A stretch of DNA of 40,382 nt from a virus. The translations under genes were made by a program, and so were the position numbers. The notes under the pieces were generated by a model. It worked only from the letters and a program-made list of their open reading frames with translations. It had not been told where the DNA came from and searched no databases. This document shows positions 6,748-13,396 of this stretch, one piece after another; within the stretch, counting starts at the first letter, position 1; each line of letters opens with the position of its first letter. The stretch lies in the IMG/VR virus record IMGVR_UViG_3300030012_003133, positions 1-40,382 of that record. One strand, written 5' to 3'.

Positions 6748-7056
6748 ATGAAGATATATTCAGACGAGGGAACATTCACATTAGATTGGAACCCTGCAAA
6801 ATATAAAACTAAAGCAGGTGCAGCAAAAGGTCTTTACAAGGCTCTTTGCGATTTTGCTTCGAAAATCGGCATGGACCCTAAATGGGAGGTGTGGATCAAA
6901 AACCCAAAGGAATCACTTGCTCACGGATACGTTGGGGAAGCATGGCACGTTTCTTGGGAAAGCGGACCTTTCGAATGGGCAATAAATGTTTTTGCCTCTG
7001 CCGATTGGGGTCACTGCGAAACCTATTGGGGTTTCGATTTGGCTTTTTACGATTAG
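6748..7056 (+). CDS. Hypothetical small protein
   Basis: A 102-residue protein rich in tryptophan and aromatic residues (EVWIKNPKESLAHGYVGEAW, then WGHCETYWGF). The ATG at 6748 is chosen because GAGGTGCGAA lies just before it; longer readings would start inside the terminator. Homologues with the Trp-rich pattern may exist in other phages, but I do not recognise a family. It is the first of three close-packed genes. Confidence 0.6.
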   Translation: MKIYSDEGTFTLDWNPAKYKTKAGAAKGLYKALCDFASKIGMDPKWEVWIKNPKESLAHGYVGEAWHVSWESGPFEWAINVFASADWGHCETYWGFDLAFYD

Positions 7057-7064
7057 AGGTACTC

Positions 7065-7268
7065 ATGGATATTTGGAAAGTAAGTATGCTCACAGGAGAA
7101 AAGAACTGCATGGACTTGCCGATAACCGTTGAGCAAATAACTGAATGGGAAGATGGTGAACTGATACAGAATGTAATGGCTCACCTTAATGATGAACAGA
7201 GAGAGTTCCTAATGACAGGGATTACTCCATTAGAATGGTCACAGCATTTTGGAGGTAATGATGACTGA
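7065..7268 (+). CDS. Small phage protein of the TGITPLEW type
   Basis: A 67-residue acidic protein with DLPITVEQITEWEDGELIQ and REFLMTGITPLEW. This pattern recurs in short proteins of many unrelated phages, where it has no assigned function. The start follows AGAGGTACTC. The gene ends inside the GGAGGT region of the next gene, giving an 8-bp overlap. An early, possibly host-directed protein is a reasonable guess from size and location only. Confidence 0.65.
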   Translation: MDIWKVSMLTGEKNCMDLPITVEQITEWEDGELIQNVMAHLNDEQREFLMTGITPLEWSQHFGGNDD

Positions 7269-7608
7269 AAATGAATTTCTAGATTACTTGGAAAGCGTTA
7301 AAACAGGAGCAAGAGATTGTCTTGCTTCTAAGTTTCTTTATCACATTCGAAACAATCCAACTGTTTATAATTACTTTGAAGAGTTTGCTTTTGATATGAT
7401 ACGGAAGCAACCAGAGCGCGGTTCGGCTTGGATGGTCGCAAACAGGGTTAGATGGGAAACTAGCTTTTCCAACGATCATATTCAAGAAACTGCATTTAAG
7501 GTTACTAATAATTTTATCGCTTTATATGCACGATTATTTATGTCCAGACATCGACAGCATGAAGGATACTTTCGAATTAAAAATATGAAAGCGATTGTTG
7601 GTCTTTAA
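7261..7608 (+). CDS. Conserved phage hypothetical protein
   Basis: A 115-residue basic protein. The motifs NPTVYNYFEEFAFDMI, then RVRWETS and YARLFMSRHRQHEGYFRIK, belong to a family I have seen in many phages and some bacterial genomes, with the usual spacing, but without known function. GGAGGT lies just upstream; the second of two adjacent ATGs (7261) has the better spacing. It is the last gene of the first plus-strand cluster. A weak stem (TTAAC / GTTAA) follows the stop. Confidence 0.65.
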   Translation: MTENEFLDYLESVKTGARDCLASKFLYHIRNNPTVYNYFEEFAFDMIRKQPERGSAWMVANRVRWETSFSNDHIQETAFKVTNNFIALYARLFMSRHRQHEGYFRIKNMKAIVGL

Positions 7609-7713
7609 CTTCATGTTAAATAAATTAAAATTGTTGTTAAAATAATTAAAAAAGGTGTTGACATGGTTAGCACCTTTTGCTACTTTATGTATAGGCAATA
7701 AAGGAATTTTTAA
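7609..7713 (+). promoter_or_regulatory. Promoter and leader of the 7714 operon
   Basis: An AT-rich block (7621-7652) precedes TTGACA (7658-7663), a 17-base spacer ending in GC, and TACTTT (7681-7686). The -35 lies inside an imperfect dyad, GGTGTTGACA / GGTTAGCACC (7654-7674). The short leader carries ATAGGCAATA (7691-7700) and AAGGAA before the ATG. The same order of elements occurs at 35723-35895. Confidence 0.75.
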
Positions 7714-7935
7714 ATGGCAATCAAAATTTACAATATCAAATTTCAATTCTTCCATTCTTGGAGAGACGAATTTGTAGAAGAAATTGTTTGGGGAAGATCA
7801 ATAAATGAAGCTAAACAAAAAGCAGGGGTTATTGCTCAACGATTTGGCGATGGATGGTTTGACGTTATCAAGATAACTGATCCAGTTAGCGGATCAAATC
7901 TTACACCATCAGAACATCTTGAAGGGTGGAGATAA
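7714..7935 (+). CDS. Hypothetical small protein
   Basis: A 73-residue protein, first of the second plus-strand cluster. It begins with a beta-like, aromatic segment (AIKIYNIKFQFFHSWRDEF) and continues with a helix (SINEAKQKAGVIAQRFG) and DGWFDVIKI. This beta-helix-beta look suggests a small compact domain, family unknown. AAGGAA precedes the ATG in the shared leader. Its stop overlaps the start of a 30-residue membrane protein (TAATG). Confidence 0.6.
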   Translation: MAIKIYNIKFQFFHSWRDEFVEEIVWGRSINEAKQKAGVIAQRFGDGWFDVIKITDPVSGSNLTPSEHLEGWR

Positions 7936-8027
7936 TGGACAGACAAGATTACTGGATAGCTTTCCTCTTTGCAATCGCAATGGGGTTAGCTGTTTATTTT
8001 ATGGATAGTTTCTTTGTAATACATTGA
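7935..8027 (+). CDS. 30-residue single-pass membrane protein
   Basis: A very short gene. Its start shares bases with the upstream stop (TAATG) and its TGA is part of the GAGGTGCGAA motif region of the next gene. After a polar start (MDRQDYW) comes a hydrophobic run of about 20 residues with AFLFAIAMGLAVYFM, enough for one transmembrane helix, then DSFFVIH. Tight coupling on both sides supports translation. It may modify the host membrane; nothing in the sequence is specific. Confidence 0.5.
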   Translation: MDRQDYWIAFLFAIAMGLAVYFMDSFFVIH

Positions 8028-8035
8028 GGTGCGAA

Positions 8036-9046
8036 ATGAACCTATTAACAAGCTTAGATAAAATTTATGATTTTTATTCGTATATACTTAATTCTCCAAA
8101 TCCAACAGAGAAAATGAGTAACTTCAAATATAAAGAAGAAAATAAAGATTTGGATTTTAATACAATTGTTCGATTGCTTGAACTCATGCAATTAACAGTC
8201 GATGCAATGAGTGACGAAAATAATTTGAAAATTGAAATTGATAACAGCACAGCATGGGATGCGTTAGACCTCATTGAAGATGCTATTACATCTACTGAGG
8301 TAGGTGATCCGATTGATACTGATTGGTTACCTCAAAGCCCTGTTACATTTATTAAATATGTAAATTATAAAAAGACCGATAGGGAAACGCTTGATGAATA
8401 TGATCAGCTTCATGCATCGGATAATCATATACGCGATAATCTGATGTATATGGTTATTGATACTGAAAAAGCTAATTTAAAATCTGATTACGAATTTGAA
8501 TTACATTCGATACATCCACAAATGCCGCCAGTATTAATATTTGAATTTAGCAAATCAAACGGCAAAATAAATTGTACTCAAAAAGATGACAATCAGATTG
8601 CACGAGTATTGCATGAATTACATTATAGCGTACCCCATTGGGTAAATGGTGATATGGAATTTTTCTGGAAATTTCTATCTACATTTAGCTTGATCAATGA
8701 GCCGCGACTTACAATCATGACAGATGTAGCAACCCGACAAATAAGAAAGTCTGCCGCAAAAAAAGGATTGAAGATTGACAAATCATGGTCAAAAATTTCT
8801 TGGAATGTCGGAGACAATATTAAAAACAAAATACTAGCTTCTGACCCTAAATATTCTTTACCGCTTCATTTTCGCAGGGGTCATTGGAAACGAGCAAATG
8901 AAACTGATCCCAAATCTGTTAGACGAGAGCGATCAAAAGACAAATCATTGTGGTGGACTTGGATTGATGGATATTGGGCAGGTCACCCTGCGTTTGGATT
9001 TAAGAAACATTTTTATACACCAAAAAGGAAAGGCAATGGATCATAA
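8036..9046 (+). CDS. Large hypothetical protein with HFRRGHW and WWTWIDGYWAGH motifs
   Basis: A 336-residue protein, the largest of the plus-strand early genes. The N-terminal two thirds are acidic and helical. The C-terminal 70 residues are basic and carry PLHFRRGHWKRA and WWTWIDGYWAGHPAFG, a His/Trp-rich signature that I recall from other phage hypothetical proteins but cannot name. The ATG at 8036 is chosen because GAGGTGCGAA precedes it; an in-frame TTG lies upstream inside that motif. A role as a nucleic-acid or host-interaction factor is possible; there is no catalytic evidence. Confidence 0.65.
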   Translation: MNLLTSLDKIYDFYSYILNSPNPTEKMSNFKYKEENKDLDFNTIVRLLELMQLTVDAMSDENNLKIEIDNSTAWDALDLIEDAITSTEVGDPIDTDWLPQSPVTFIKYVNYKKTDRETLDEYDQLHASDNHIRDNLMYMVIDTEKANLKSDYEFELHSIHPQMPPVLIFEFSKSNGKINCTQKDDNQIARVLHELHYSVPHWVNGDMEFFWKFLSTFSLINEPRLTIMTDVATRQIRKSAAKKGLKIDKSWSKISWNVGDNIKNKILASDPKYSLPLHFRRGHWKRANETDPKSVRRERSKDKSLWWTWIDGYWAGHPAFGFKKHFYTPKRKGNGS

Positions 9047-9254
9047 ATACGAAAAAGTTCTTTCCGAATATAGACGAGCAAAACGCGAAATGAAAATTTC
9101 CAAAATCAAAATGTATGCAGACTCAGGATTTACCTTAAATGCTACTTCTGAAATTCTTCAAATCAATCCTGTTCAACTGAGAACATTTTGTTACAACAAT
9201 GAAATTCAATTTAGAAAGGCACATAATGGAAAAAAAACAACTATCAGAAAATGA
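9036..9254 (+). CDS. Small HTH-like protein
   Basis: A 72-residue basic protein. The segment ADSGFTLNATSEILQINPVQ followed by LRTFCYNNEI reads like a helix-turn-helix of the type seen in small phage DNA-binding proteins, although no family is certain. The start follows AGGAAAGG and overlaps the 3' end of the large upstream gene by 11 bp. The end overlaps the next gene by 29 bp. It may regulate early genes. Confidence 0.55.
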   Translation: MDHKYEKVLSEYRRAKREMKISKIKMYADSGFTLNATSEILQINPVQLRTFCYNNEIQFRKAHNGKKTTIRK

Positions 9255-9414
9255 CAAAGCTTTTCTAAGGTTTCTAAAACAAGAAGTTGATTACTGGGAA
9301 AAAGAAAGATGGCGTGAAGGATCAAGTCCAAATGCAACGAATAATTATTATGAAGCTAAAGAAGAATTGAGAGATTATAGAAGTGAACTTAGAAAAAAGG
9401 GTCATAAGATATGA
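9226..9414 (+). CDS. Hypothetical small helical protein
   Basis: A 62-residue, highly charged protein (QEVDYWEKERWREG, then YYEAKEELRDYRSELRKK) that should form one or two long helices. The ATG follows AAAGG, within the previous gene. It ends with an ATGA overlap. Function unknown; part of the run of coupled short genes in the second plus-strand cluster. Confidence 0.5.
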   Translation: MEKKQLSENDKAFLRFLKQEVDYWEKERWREGSSPNATNNYYEAKEELRDYRSELRKKGHKI

Positions 9415-9590
9415 ATTACATAGAAGCTTTTAAAAAGAAATTTTCTCGTATGCCAACGGAAAAAGAAATCGCTATTTTGATGGAAGCTGTAGCAAATCAA
9501 GAACAAACTAAATTTCAAAACAAATCTTTGAAATATCGACACAATGGATTTATCGAAAATCGTTATAAGGGAAATCGTGGGGAGACATAG
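9411..9590 (+). CDS. Hypothetical 59-residue protein
   Basis: A short, basic protein (EAFKKKFSRMPTEKEIAILM) that opens with an ATGA overlap on the preceding gene. The first 25 residues look like an amphipathic helix pair, and the end is polar and arginine-rich. No family is recognised. The clean overlap, in-frame length and lack of competing frames argue that it is translated. Confidence 0.45.
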   Translation: MNYIEAFKKKFSRMPTEKEIAILMEAVANQEQTKFQNKSLKYRHNGFIENRYKGNRGET

Positions 9591-9636
9591 GAGAACCTCC
9601 CCTGCAAAACAATATTCAAAGAGGAGAAAAGATACA

Positions 9637-9870
9637 ATGCTAAAATATTATACAATCATGGTTTTAAGCTTTTTTATTGAGGGAGAGGAAACTAAATATC
9701 ATTTAGTTTTTCCAAGCTATGATACTTGCTCAGAAAACAAGGCTAAAATACGAGATACCTTTGTTCCATTCGCATCACACAAAGATGTTCACGTTTATTG
9801 CAAAGGAACAGATGTTGCCTCTAATGAACTGGTGAAGCCAAAGATTCGTCCTGATACGCTTTATCAGTAA
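9637..9870 (+). CDS. Hypothetical 77-residue protein
   Basis: The ATG at 9637 follows AGAGGAGAAAAG, a good ribosome-binding site, so it is preferred over an upstream in-frame ATG at 9544 that lies inside the previous gene. The protein has a short hydrophobic start (YYTIMVLSFFI) that may be a beta strand, then YHLVFPSYDTCSENKAKIRD. Two cysteines are present. Its 3' end overlaps the opposite-strand lysis-side gene by 50 bp, tail to tail. Confidence 0.55.
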   Translation: MLKYYTIMVLSFFIEGEETKYHLVFPSYDTCSENKAKIRDTFVPFASHKDVHVYCKGTDVASNELVKPKIRPDTLYQ

Positions 9871-10096
9871 ATTGTTCTGGCTTTAAACCTGCCATAGATA
9901 CTAGCCTTGTTAATTCACGCCTTCCTAAATCAGTAAGTTCAAGGCTATTATCATAATAAGAAACAAAACCATTTTCCGTCAAATCATTCAGAATTGTATC
10001 ATATGGACGACGACCACAAACAAAAGCAATTAGACCGCCTAATCTTACTAATTGTCTTTGGGAAAGCTTACCTGTGTATGCAATTGAGGTTTTCAT
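9821..10096 (-). CDS. Winged-helix-like small protein at end of lysis cassette
   Basis: A 91-residue protein. SQRQLVRLGGLIAFVCGRRP, then YDTILNDLTENGFVSYYDN and LELTDLGRREL resemble the recognition part of a MarR-like or replication-type winged helix. A regulatory role is possible but the family is not certain. The start at 10096 overlaps the endolysin stop as ATGA; an ATG three codons upstream also exists. The last 50 bp overlap a convergent plus-strand gene. It is the last gene of the long minus-strand transcript. Confidence 0.6.
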   Translation of the reverse strand: MKTSIAYTGKLSQRQLVRLGGLIAFVCGRRPYDTILNDLTENGFVSYYDNSLELTDLGRRELTRLVSMAGLKPEQFTDKAYQDESLASPVH

Positions 10097-10701
10097 CTTA
10101 ACCATTCATAAATTTTGTAAGTTTCTTCTTTTCTATGTTTTAAACCGTTGTAACCGCCATTGATGCGTTTTGTGAGTGCTTTGATGGTTTCATCATTTAC
10201 CCCTTCATCACAAATGTTCCAAAGTTTATTTCGTTTGAAAAACCAAATTGCGCTTTCCATTGGATAATCACTGGAAACCAGATCAGGATCGGACATTATC
10301 TCTGGTAAATTCATATCCGCACAAAATTGATCGTAATTGTTTTTGCCTGTGACTTGCAGAAAGCCTCTACCACGCCACAAATAGCCTTGACCCTCATTAC
10401 CCATCCGACTGCCGTAAACCTTATCAGCAAGCGCCTGAGGGTTTCTAGCACACTGCTCTGCATCACTTTGAGTCTTAAAATACTTTCCAAATACTTTTAG
10501 GATTGCTTCTGTCGAATAATTTAAATTTTCTTCAGTATATTTAAATGTTCCAGACTCATGAACAAGTTGTCCTAAAAAATGTGATCCACGTTCTGCATTA
10601 AGTACATAATGATTGCAAATTGCTCTTGCGGTATTAGGACCAAAAGAACCATCTGCATTTGTGCCTATTTTTTCTTGTAACTTTTTAAGAGATTTTGACA
10701 T
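10093..10701 (-). CDS. GH19 (chitinase-like) endolysin
   Basis: A 202-residue lysozyme-like endolysin. The first 30 residues have a peptidoglycan-binding pattern (LQEKIG, NADGSFGPNTARAI). The GH19 domain follows: HFLGQLVHESGTFKYTEENL contains the likely catalytic Glu49 and Glu58, and YLWRGRGFLQVTGKNNYDQF the substrate-binding segment. These enzymes cut the glycan strand of murein. No signal peptide is present, so export depends on the holin in this cassette. It overlaps the nuclease gene upstream by 17 bp and the winged-helix gene downstream as ATGA. Confidence 0.92.
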   Translation of the reverse strand: MSKSLKKLQEKIGTNADGSFGPNTARAICNHYVLNAERGSHFLGQLVHESGTFKYTEENLNYSTEAILKVFGKYFKTQSDAEQCARNPQALADKVYGSRMGNEGQGYLWRGRGFLQVTGKNNYDQFCADMNLPEIMSDPDLVSSDYPMESAIWFFKRNKLWNICDEGVNDETIKALTKRINGGYNGLKHRKEETYKIYEWLR

Positions 10702-11095
10702 ATTTTTTCCTTCGATCTATGAGTTCTTGTAAATCTTTTTTCTTAGACCCACCATCATATTTCCAAGCATAACCTTCATCAATTAATTGTTGATTTATTG
10801 AATATGAAGTAGCAAATTTATTGTTAAAAAATTCACCTAACATTCTGCCAAATTTTCCATCTTTTTCTGTTTTTACTATAAGATCATCGGCTGCATTTAA
10901 TAGTTCGGAAAGATATGCTTTTGCTTCATAACCCATATGTTTTTCTGCTAAATCTTTGGTTCTGCTTTCTGGCGTATCAATACCTGCCAATCGAACACGT
11001 TCCAATTTTGTAAGATCAAAACCTAAATCAATTGTAACATCAACAGTATCACCATCTATAACTCTAACGATTTCTTTTATTTTATAGGTATACAT
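10685..11095 (-). CDS. Staphylococcal nuclease-like (thermonuclease) protein
   Basis: A 136-residue SNase-fold protein: VIDGDTVDVTIDLG (Asp14, Asp16), RVRLAGIDTPESR (Arg35, Asp40, Glu43) and KFGRMLGEF (Arg84) give the catalytic arginines, glutamate and calcium-binding aspartates of the family. It should degrade DNA or RNA with Ca2+. It lacks a signal peptide. Its place between a membrane protein and the endolysin is unusual; it may degrade host nucleic acid late in infection or be released at lysis. One-base TAATG overlap with the gene before, 17 bp with the endolysin. Confidence 0.9.
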   Translation of the reverse strand: MYTYKIKEIVRVIDGDTVDVTIDLGFDLTKLERVRLAGIDTPESRTKDLAEKHMGYEAKAYLSELLNAADDLIVKTEKDGKFGRMLGEFFNNKFATSYSINQQLIDEGYAWKYDGGSKKKDLQELIDRRKKYVKIS

Positions 11096-11361
11096 TAATT
11101 TTCAACTTCTTTTGATCCACATACTCGCTCGTAAACCATATCGTCTATATAAGCTTCTGCCCATTTATTTTCAGTGAATGTACAGAATACCCACAAATCA
11201 TTTACATCATCATTTAAAATATCTATGATGTCTTGTTGCGCTGATACTTGGCCTTGAAGATGCTCAATATCATGCACGATATTGCTTATGTACCAAACTA
11301 AACCAACTAATTGCACAGCCATAGCAAAAACTAATGCTACTGGTATTTTTAAATCTGACAT
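11095..11361 (-). CDS. Membrane-anchored protein, spanin- or holin-like
   Basis: An 88-residue protein with an N-terminal transmembrane helix (VALVFAMAVQLVGLVWYIS) and a following coiled-coil-like segment (DIEHLQGQVSAQQDIIDIL), the layout of an inner-membrane spanin or small accessory lysis protein. Two cysteines lie in the C-terminal tail, which would be outside the cytoplasm. The start at 11361 follows GGGAGAAAATA and overlaps the holin stop. No separate outer-membrane spanin was seen. Confidence 0.6.
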   Translation of the reverse strand: MSDLKIPVALVFAMAVQLVGLVWYISNIVHDIEHLQGQVSAQQDIIDILNDDVNDLWVFCTFTENKWAEAYIDDMVYERVCGSKEVEN

Positions 11362-11747
11362 TATTTTCTCCCAAAAAACTTTGTTGCTGATCTTACACCA
11401 AATGACGCGGCTACGATTACGCCAAGAGTATATTGATACCAATCAGGCATGGTTTCTAAAGCTGCAAATCCGTTTGCTGTAATATCTCTGCCCCAATCCC
11501 CACAGAAACTTAGGACCAATGGAATACTGAACAAACCAACTAACCATTCGTCCTTGAGAGAGTTCTGCGAACCTTGTGCCATGATGCGTTCCCAATCAGC
11601 AACGCTTGTTTCTTTTGACAGCATAATTTTTGCTTTTGCTTCTGCCTCTGTTAATTTTAATTTTGCATCAGCCGCTTGCTTTTGAGTTTTTGCATTAAGC
11701 CAACCACCTGCTAACTCTGCAATAGGACCAATTAATGTCTGTAACAT
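11361..11747 (-). CDS. Holin-like protein (GTA 3TM-type)
   Basis: A 128-residue protein. A charged helical start (DAKLKLTEAEAKAKIMLS) and SVADWERIMAQGSQNSLKDE are followed by two or three hydrophobic segments (WLVGLFSIPLVLSFCG, then YTLGVIVAASFGVRSATKFF). This resembles the holin family of the alphaproteobacterial GTA (PF11351), which permeabilises the inner membrane for endolysin export. It lies upstream of the endolysin in the same transcript with adjacent membrane genes. One-base overlaps on both sides. Confidence 0.75.
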   Translation of the reverse strand: MLQTLIGPIAELAGGWLNAKTQKQAADAKLKLTEAEAKAKIMLSKETSVADWERIMAQGSQNSLKDEWLVGLFSIPLVLSFCGDWGRDITANGFAALETMPDWYQYTLGVIVAASFGVRSATKFFGRK

Positions 11748-12094
11748 TATTCATTCTCCATTTGTATGCTTGATTTTTTCGGCTCTGCCTTTGCAGAATA
11801 AGCATTAAAACCCATAAATGCAGCTACAACACCAGACGCAGCAATTACATAAACGGATGCAATATCTGTAATAAGACTTGCAGCTTTATCAAATCCAAGA
11901 ACAGAAGCTAATAAAATTATGAATGGATATATTAACATCCCTGCTAATGCGAAACCAGTAAATCTTCTTTCTGCATTTCTTTTTAAATCGCGGTCTGCTA
12001 TTTCCAATCTACGATCTTCTAACGCCAGAGCGTTCCATTCTTTTCGTTGAATAACACCATCACCATTTATATCCGCTTTATCAAATTCTGTCAT
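11747..12094 (-). CDS. EF-hand membrane protein of the lysis cassette
   Basis: A 115-residue protein combining one canonical EF-hand loop, residues 8-19 (DINGDGVIQRKE, with D, N, D, G, I and E at loop positions 1, 3, 5, 6, 8 and 12), with two hydrophobic helices (LAGMLIYPFIILLASVLGF and VYVIAASGVVAAFMGF). The charged region between the loop and the first helix is arginine-rich. The loop should bind calcium; the hairpin of helices is holin-like. It may be a second holin, an antiholin or a Ca-responsive regulator; which of these is unknown. Confidence 0.7.
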   Translation of the reverse strand: MTEFDKADINGDGVIQRKEWNALALEDRRLEIADRDLKRNAERRFTGFALAGMLIYPFIILLASVLGFDKAASLITDIASVYVIAASGVVAAFMGFNAYSAKAEPKKSSIQMENE

Positions 12095-12204
12095 TTTTGT
12101 AATCTCGCAAAAGCTGTAGCTATCTTCTTGTCTCGAGTAATTATAACTATTTTACCATTCTTGTCATATACTATATATTTTCCGCGCCATTCTTTGAGTT
12201 TCAC
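12091..12204 (-). CDS. Hypothetical 37-residue basic protein
   Basis: A very short gene with a GTG start that shares bases with the preceding stop (GTGA) and an ATGA overlap at its end. The product (KLKEWRGKYIVYDKNGKIVI, then TRDKKIATAFARL) looks like a small beta hairpin plus helix. A longer reading of this frame would begin inside the preceding gene and is not preferred. The overlaps on both sides are the main support for its being real. Confidence 0.45.
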   Translation of the reverse strand: MKLKEWRGKYIVYDKNGKIVIITRDKKIATAFARLQK

Positions 12205-12362
12205 CGTTCTATTTTGATACAAACAACCTTTGAATTTTGATTTGTAACAAGCACTTTTGCTTTTGATAAAGCAGCTTTGCAAGCCTCTTCACTAGAATGA
12301 CTACCAACATGATAATGATCGAACGTACCACTAATGACTTGCAACCATAATAAAATCCACAT
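12201..12362 (-). CDS. Small exported-type protein, 53 residues
   Basis: Begins immediately after the upstream stop (TAA then ATG). MWILLWLQVISGTF gives a short hydrophobic leader, followed by HYHVGSHSSEEACKAALSKA and a last strand KVVCIKIER. Two cysteines could form a disulphide. Short proteins with this leader-plus-EEACKAAL pattern recur in marine phages. Function unknown; probably located at the inner membrane or periplasm, and part of the lysis or membrane block. Confidence 0.5.
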   Translation of the reverse strand: MWILLWLQVISGTFDHYHVGSHSSEEACKAALSKAKVLVTNQNSKVVCIKIER

Positions 12363-12842
12363 TTACCAACGTCCTTGTCGACTTCCCCAAAGATAAAAAA
12401 TAAAAAATATTACTCCTGCACCGATAGCAAAAATTACTGCTCCAATCGCAAAGTTAATTATATTATCAATCTGTTGTTGTTTTCGGTAAACTTCATCTCT
12501 TCGTCTTTTTCTCATTTGCGCCTCAATTTGGAGCAATTCTTCGTAGCCACTTTTGCCGTAGTGCCAAGTGATTAGCTCCTTCATTTCTAAGCGCATAGCC
12601 TCTAAGCGTTTTTTTTGTGCAAAAATTTCCAGAGCGTTTTCCTCATCTGAACCTCTAAAAGTTTTTTTCCAAAACGGAGGATTGAGTTCTCTTTGTTCAC
12701 AATTTTGAAAATCGCTAAATGCTTTTCCCCATTCATTTAACTGACCTGCACAATCCGCGAGATCACGGCCAGCTGAAACAGTTGCCTTGATTGCCTTAAA
12801 TGCTCCTGTTGCTAGACCAACGCATGAAATAGGATCAATCAT
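12363..12842 (-). CDS. Conserved marine-phage protein with C-terminal membrane helix
   Basis: A 159-residue protein. DPISCVGLATGAFKAIKATV and AGRDLADCAGQLNEWGKAFS, then NPPFWKKTFRGSDEENALEI, form a pattern I know from T7-like and other marine phages, where the gene lies near tail-fibre or lysis genes. A charged coiled-coil part leads to one transmembrane helix (IGAVIFAIGAGVIFFIFYLW). The role is unknown; lysis accessory or virion internal protein are both possible. AGG precedes the ATG. Confidence 0.65.
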   Translation of the reverse strand: MIDPISCVGLATGAFKAIKATVSAGRDLADCAGQLNEWGKAFSDFQNCEQRELNPPFWKKTFRGSDEENALEIFAQKKRLEAMRLEMKELITWHYGKSGYEELLQIEAQMRKRRRDEVYRKQQQIDNIINFAIGAVIFAIGAGVIFFIFYLWGSRQGRW

Positions 12843-12850
12843 CTAAATAC

Positions 12851-13063
12851 CTACTTTGAAAGCAACCTCTGGATGTCACGCCTCATTTCTTTTTGATCAT
12901 TACGCATTTCATCCAAAAGTTTGTTAGTAATATCATTTTGATGTTTAAGTAATTTTATTTCTGATTTGTTGGTCAAAATATTATTCATTAACCACCAAAT
13001 ACCTGCAAGCATGGCTGTAGAAATAGCAATTACATATCCCATATATTGATCAAACAATCTCAT
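12851..13063 (-). CDS. Membrane protein with coiled coil
   Basis: A 70-residue protein with a transmembrane helix (YVIAISTAMLAGIWWLM) and a charged coiled coil (NDITNKLLDEMRNDQKEMRR). The ATG at 13063 lies two bases after the upstream stop with GGGA in front of it; an ATG five codons earlier is possible but lacks a ribosome-binding site. Such hairpins occur as accessory holins or spanin-like parts. It is the first membrane gene after the fibre genes. Confidence 0.6.
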   Translation of the reverse strand: MRLFDQYMGYVIAISTAMLAGIWWLMNNILTNKSEIKLLKHQNDITNKLLDEMRNDQKEMRRDIQRLLSK

Positions 13064-13064
13064 A

Positions 13065-13388
13065 TTATCCCAAATCATCTAATATTTTTATTCTAAAGTA
13101 GGTTGAATTAGGGAAAGTCTCAATCACACCAGATGCAAAAGTAACTGTAAACTCACCCCTAAATACACCTTCATTAGCTGTATCCGCAGTTACCCAATTG
13201 TATCTTATTCTGCCTGTGTCTTCATCAGTTATTGTACATGATCCATTTGTTACTACTAAATTATCATCCAAATCAGCCATATTAAAAACAACCGTTGCGC
13301 CTGTGAGATCGACAGCCGTTCCATTAGCGTCTTTCAATGTTGCCGTAAGAAAGGGTGCGGTATCACCTTTTTTAATTGTAAATGCCAT
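13065..13388 (-). CDS. BppU-like baseplate or fibre-associated domain protein
   Basis: A 107-residue beta-sandwich protein. The pattern FTIKKGDTAPFLTATLKDAN, then DLTGATVVFNM and FRGEFTVTFASGVIETFP is that of the N-terminal domain of BppU-type baseplate proteins, often found as a free small protein in phages. It may link fibres to the tail tip. AGGAGTAAAA precedes the ATG. It lies between the repeat fibre and the membrane genes. Confidence 0.65.
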   Translation of the reverse strand: MAFTIKKGDTAPFLTATLKDANGTAVDLTGATVVFNMADLDDNLVVTNGSCTITDEDTGRIRYNWVTADTANEGVFRGEFTVTFASGVIETFPNSTYFRIKILDDLG

Positions 13389-13396
13389 TTTTACTC

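Noticed and set aside
12205-12282. Longer form of the 37-residue protein
   Set aside because: The added part lies within the 53-residue gene in another frame and gives a Cys/Lys-rich sequence without a ribosome site; the GTGA overlap is the better start.
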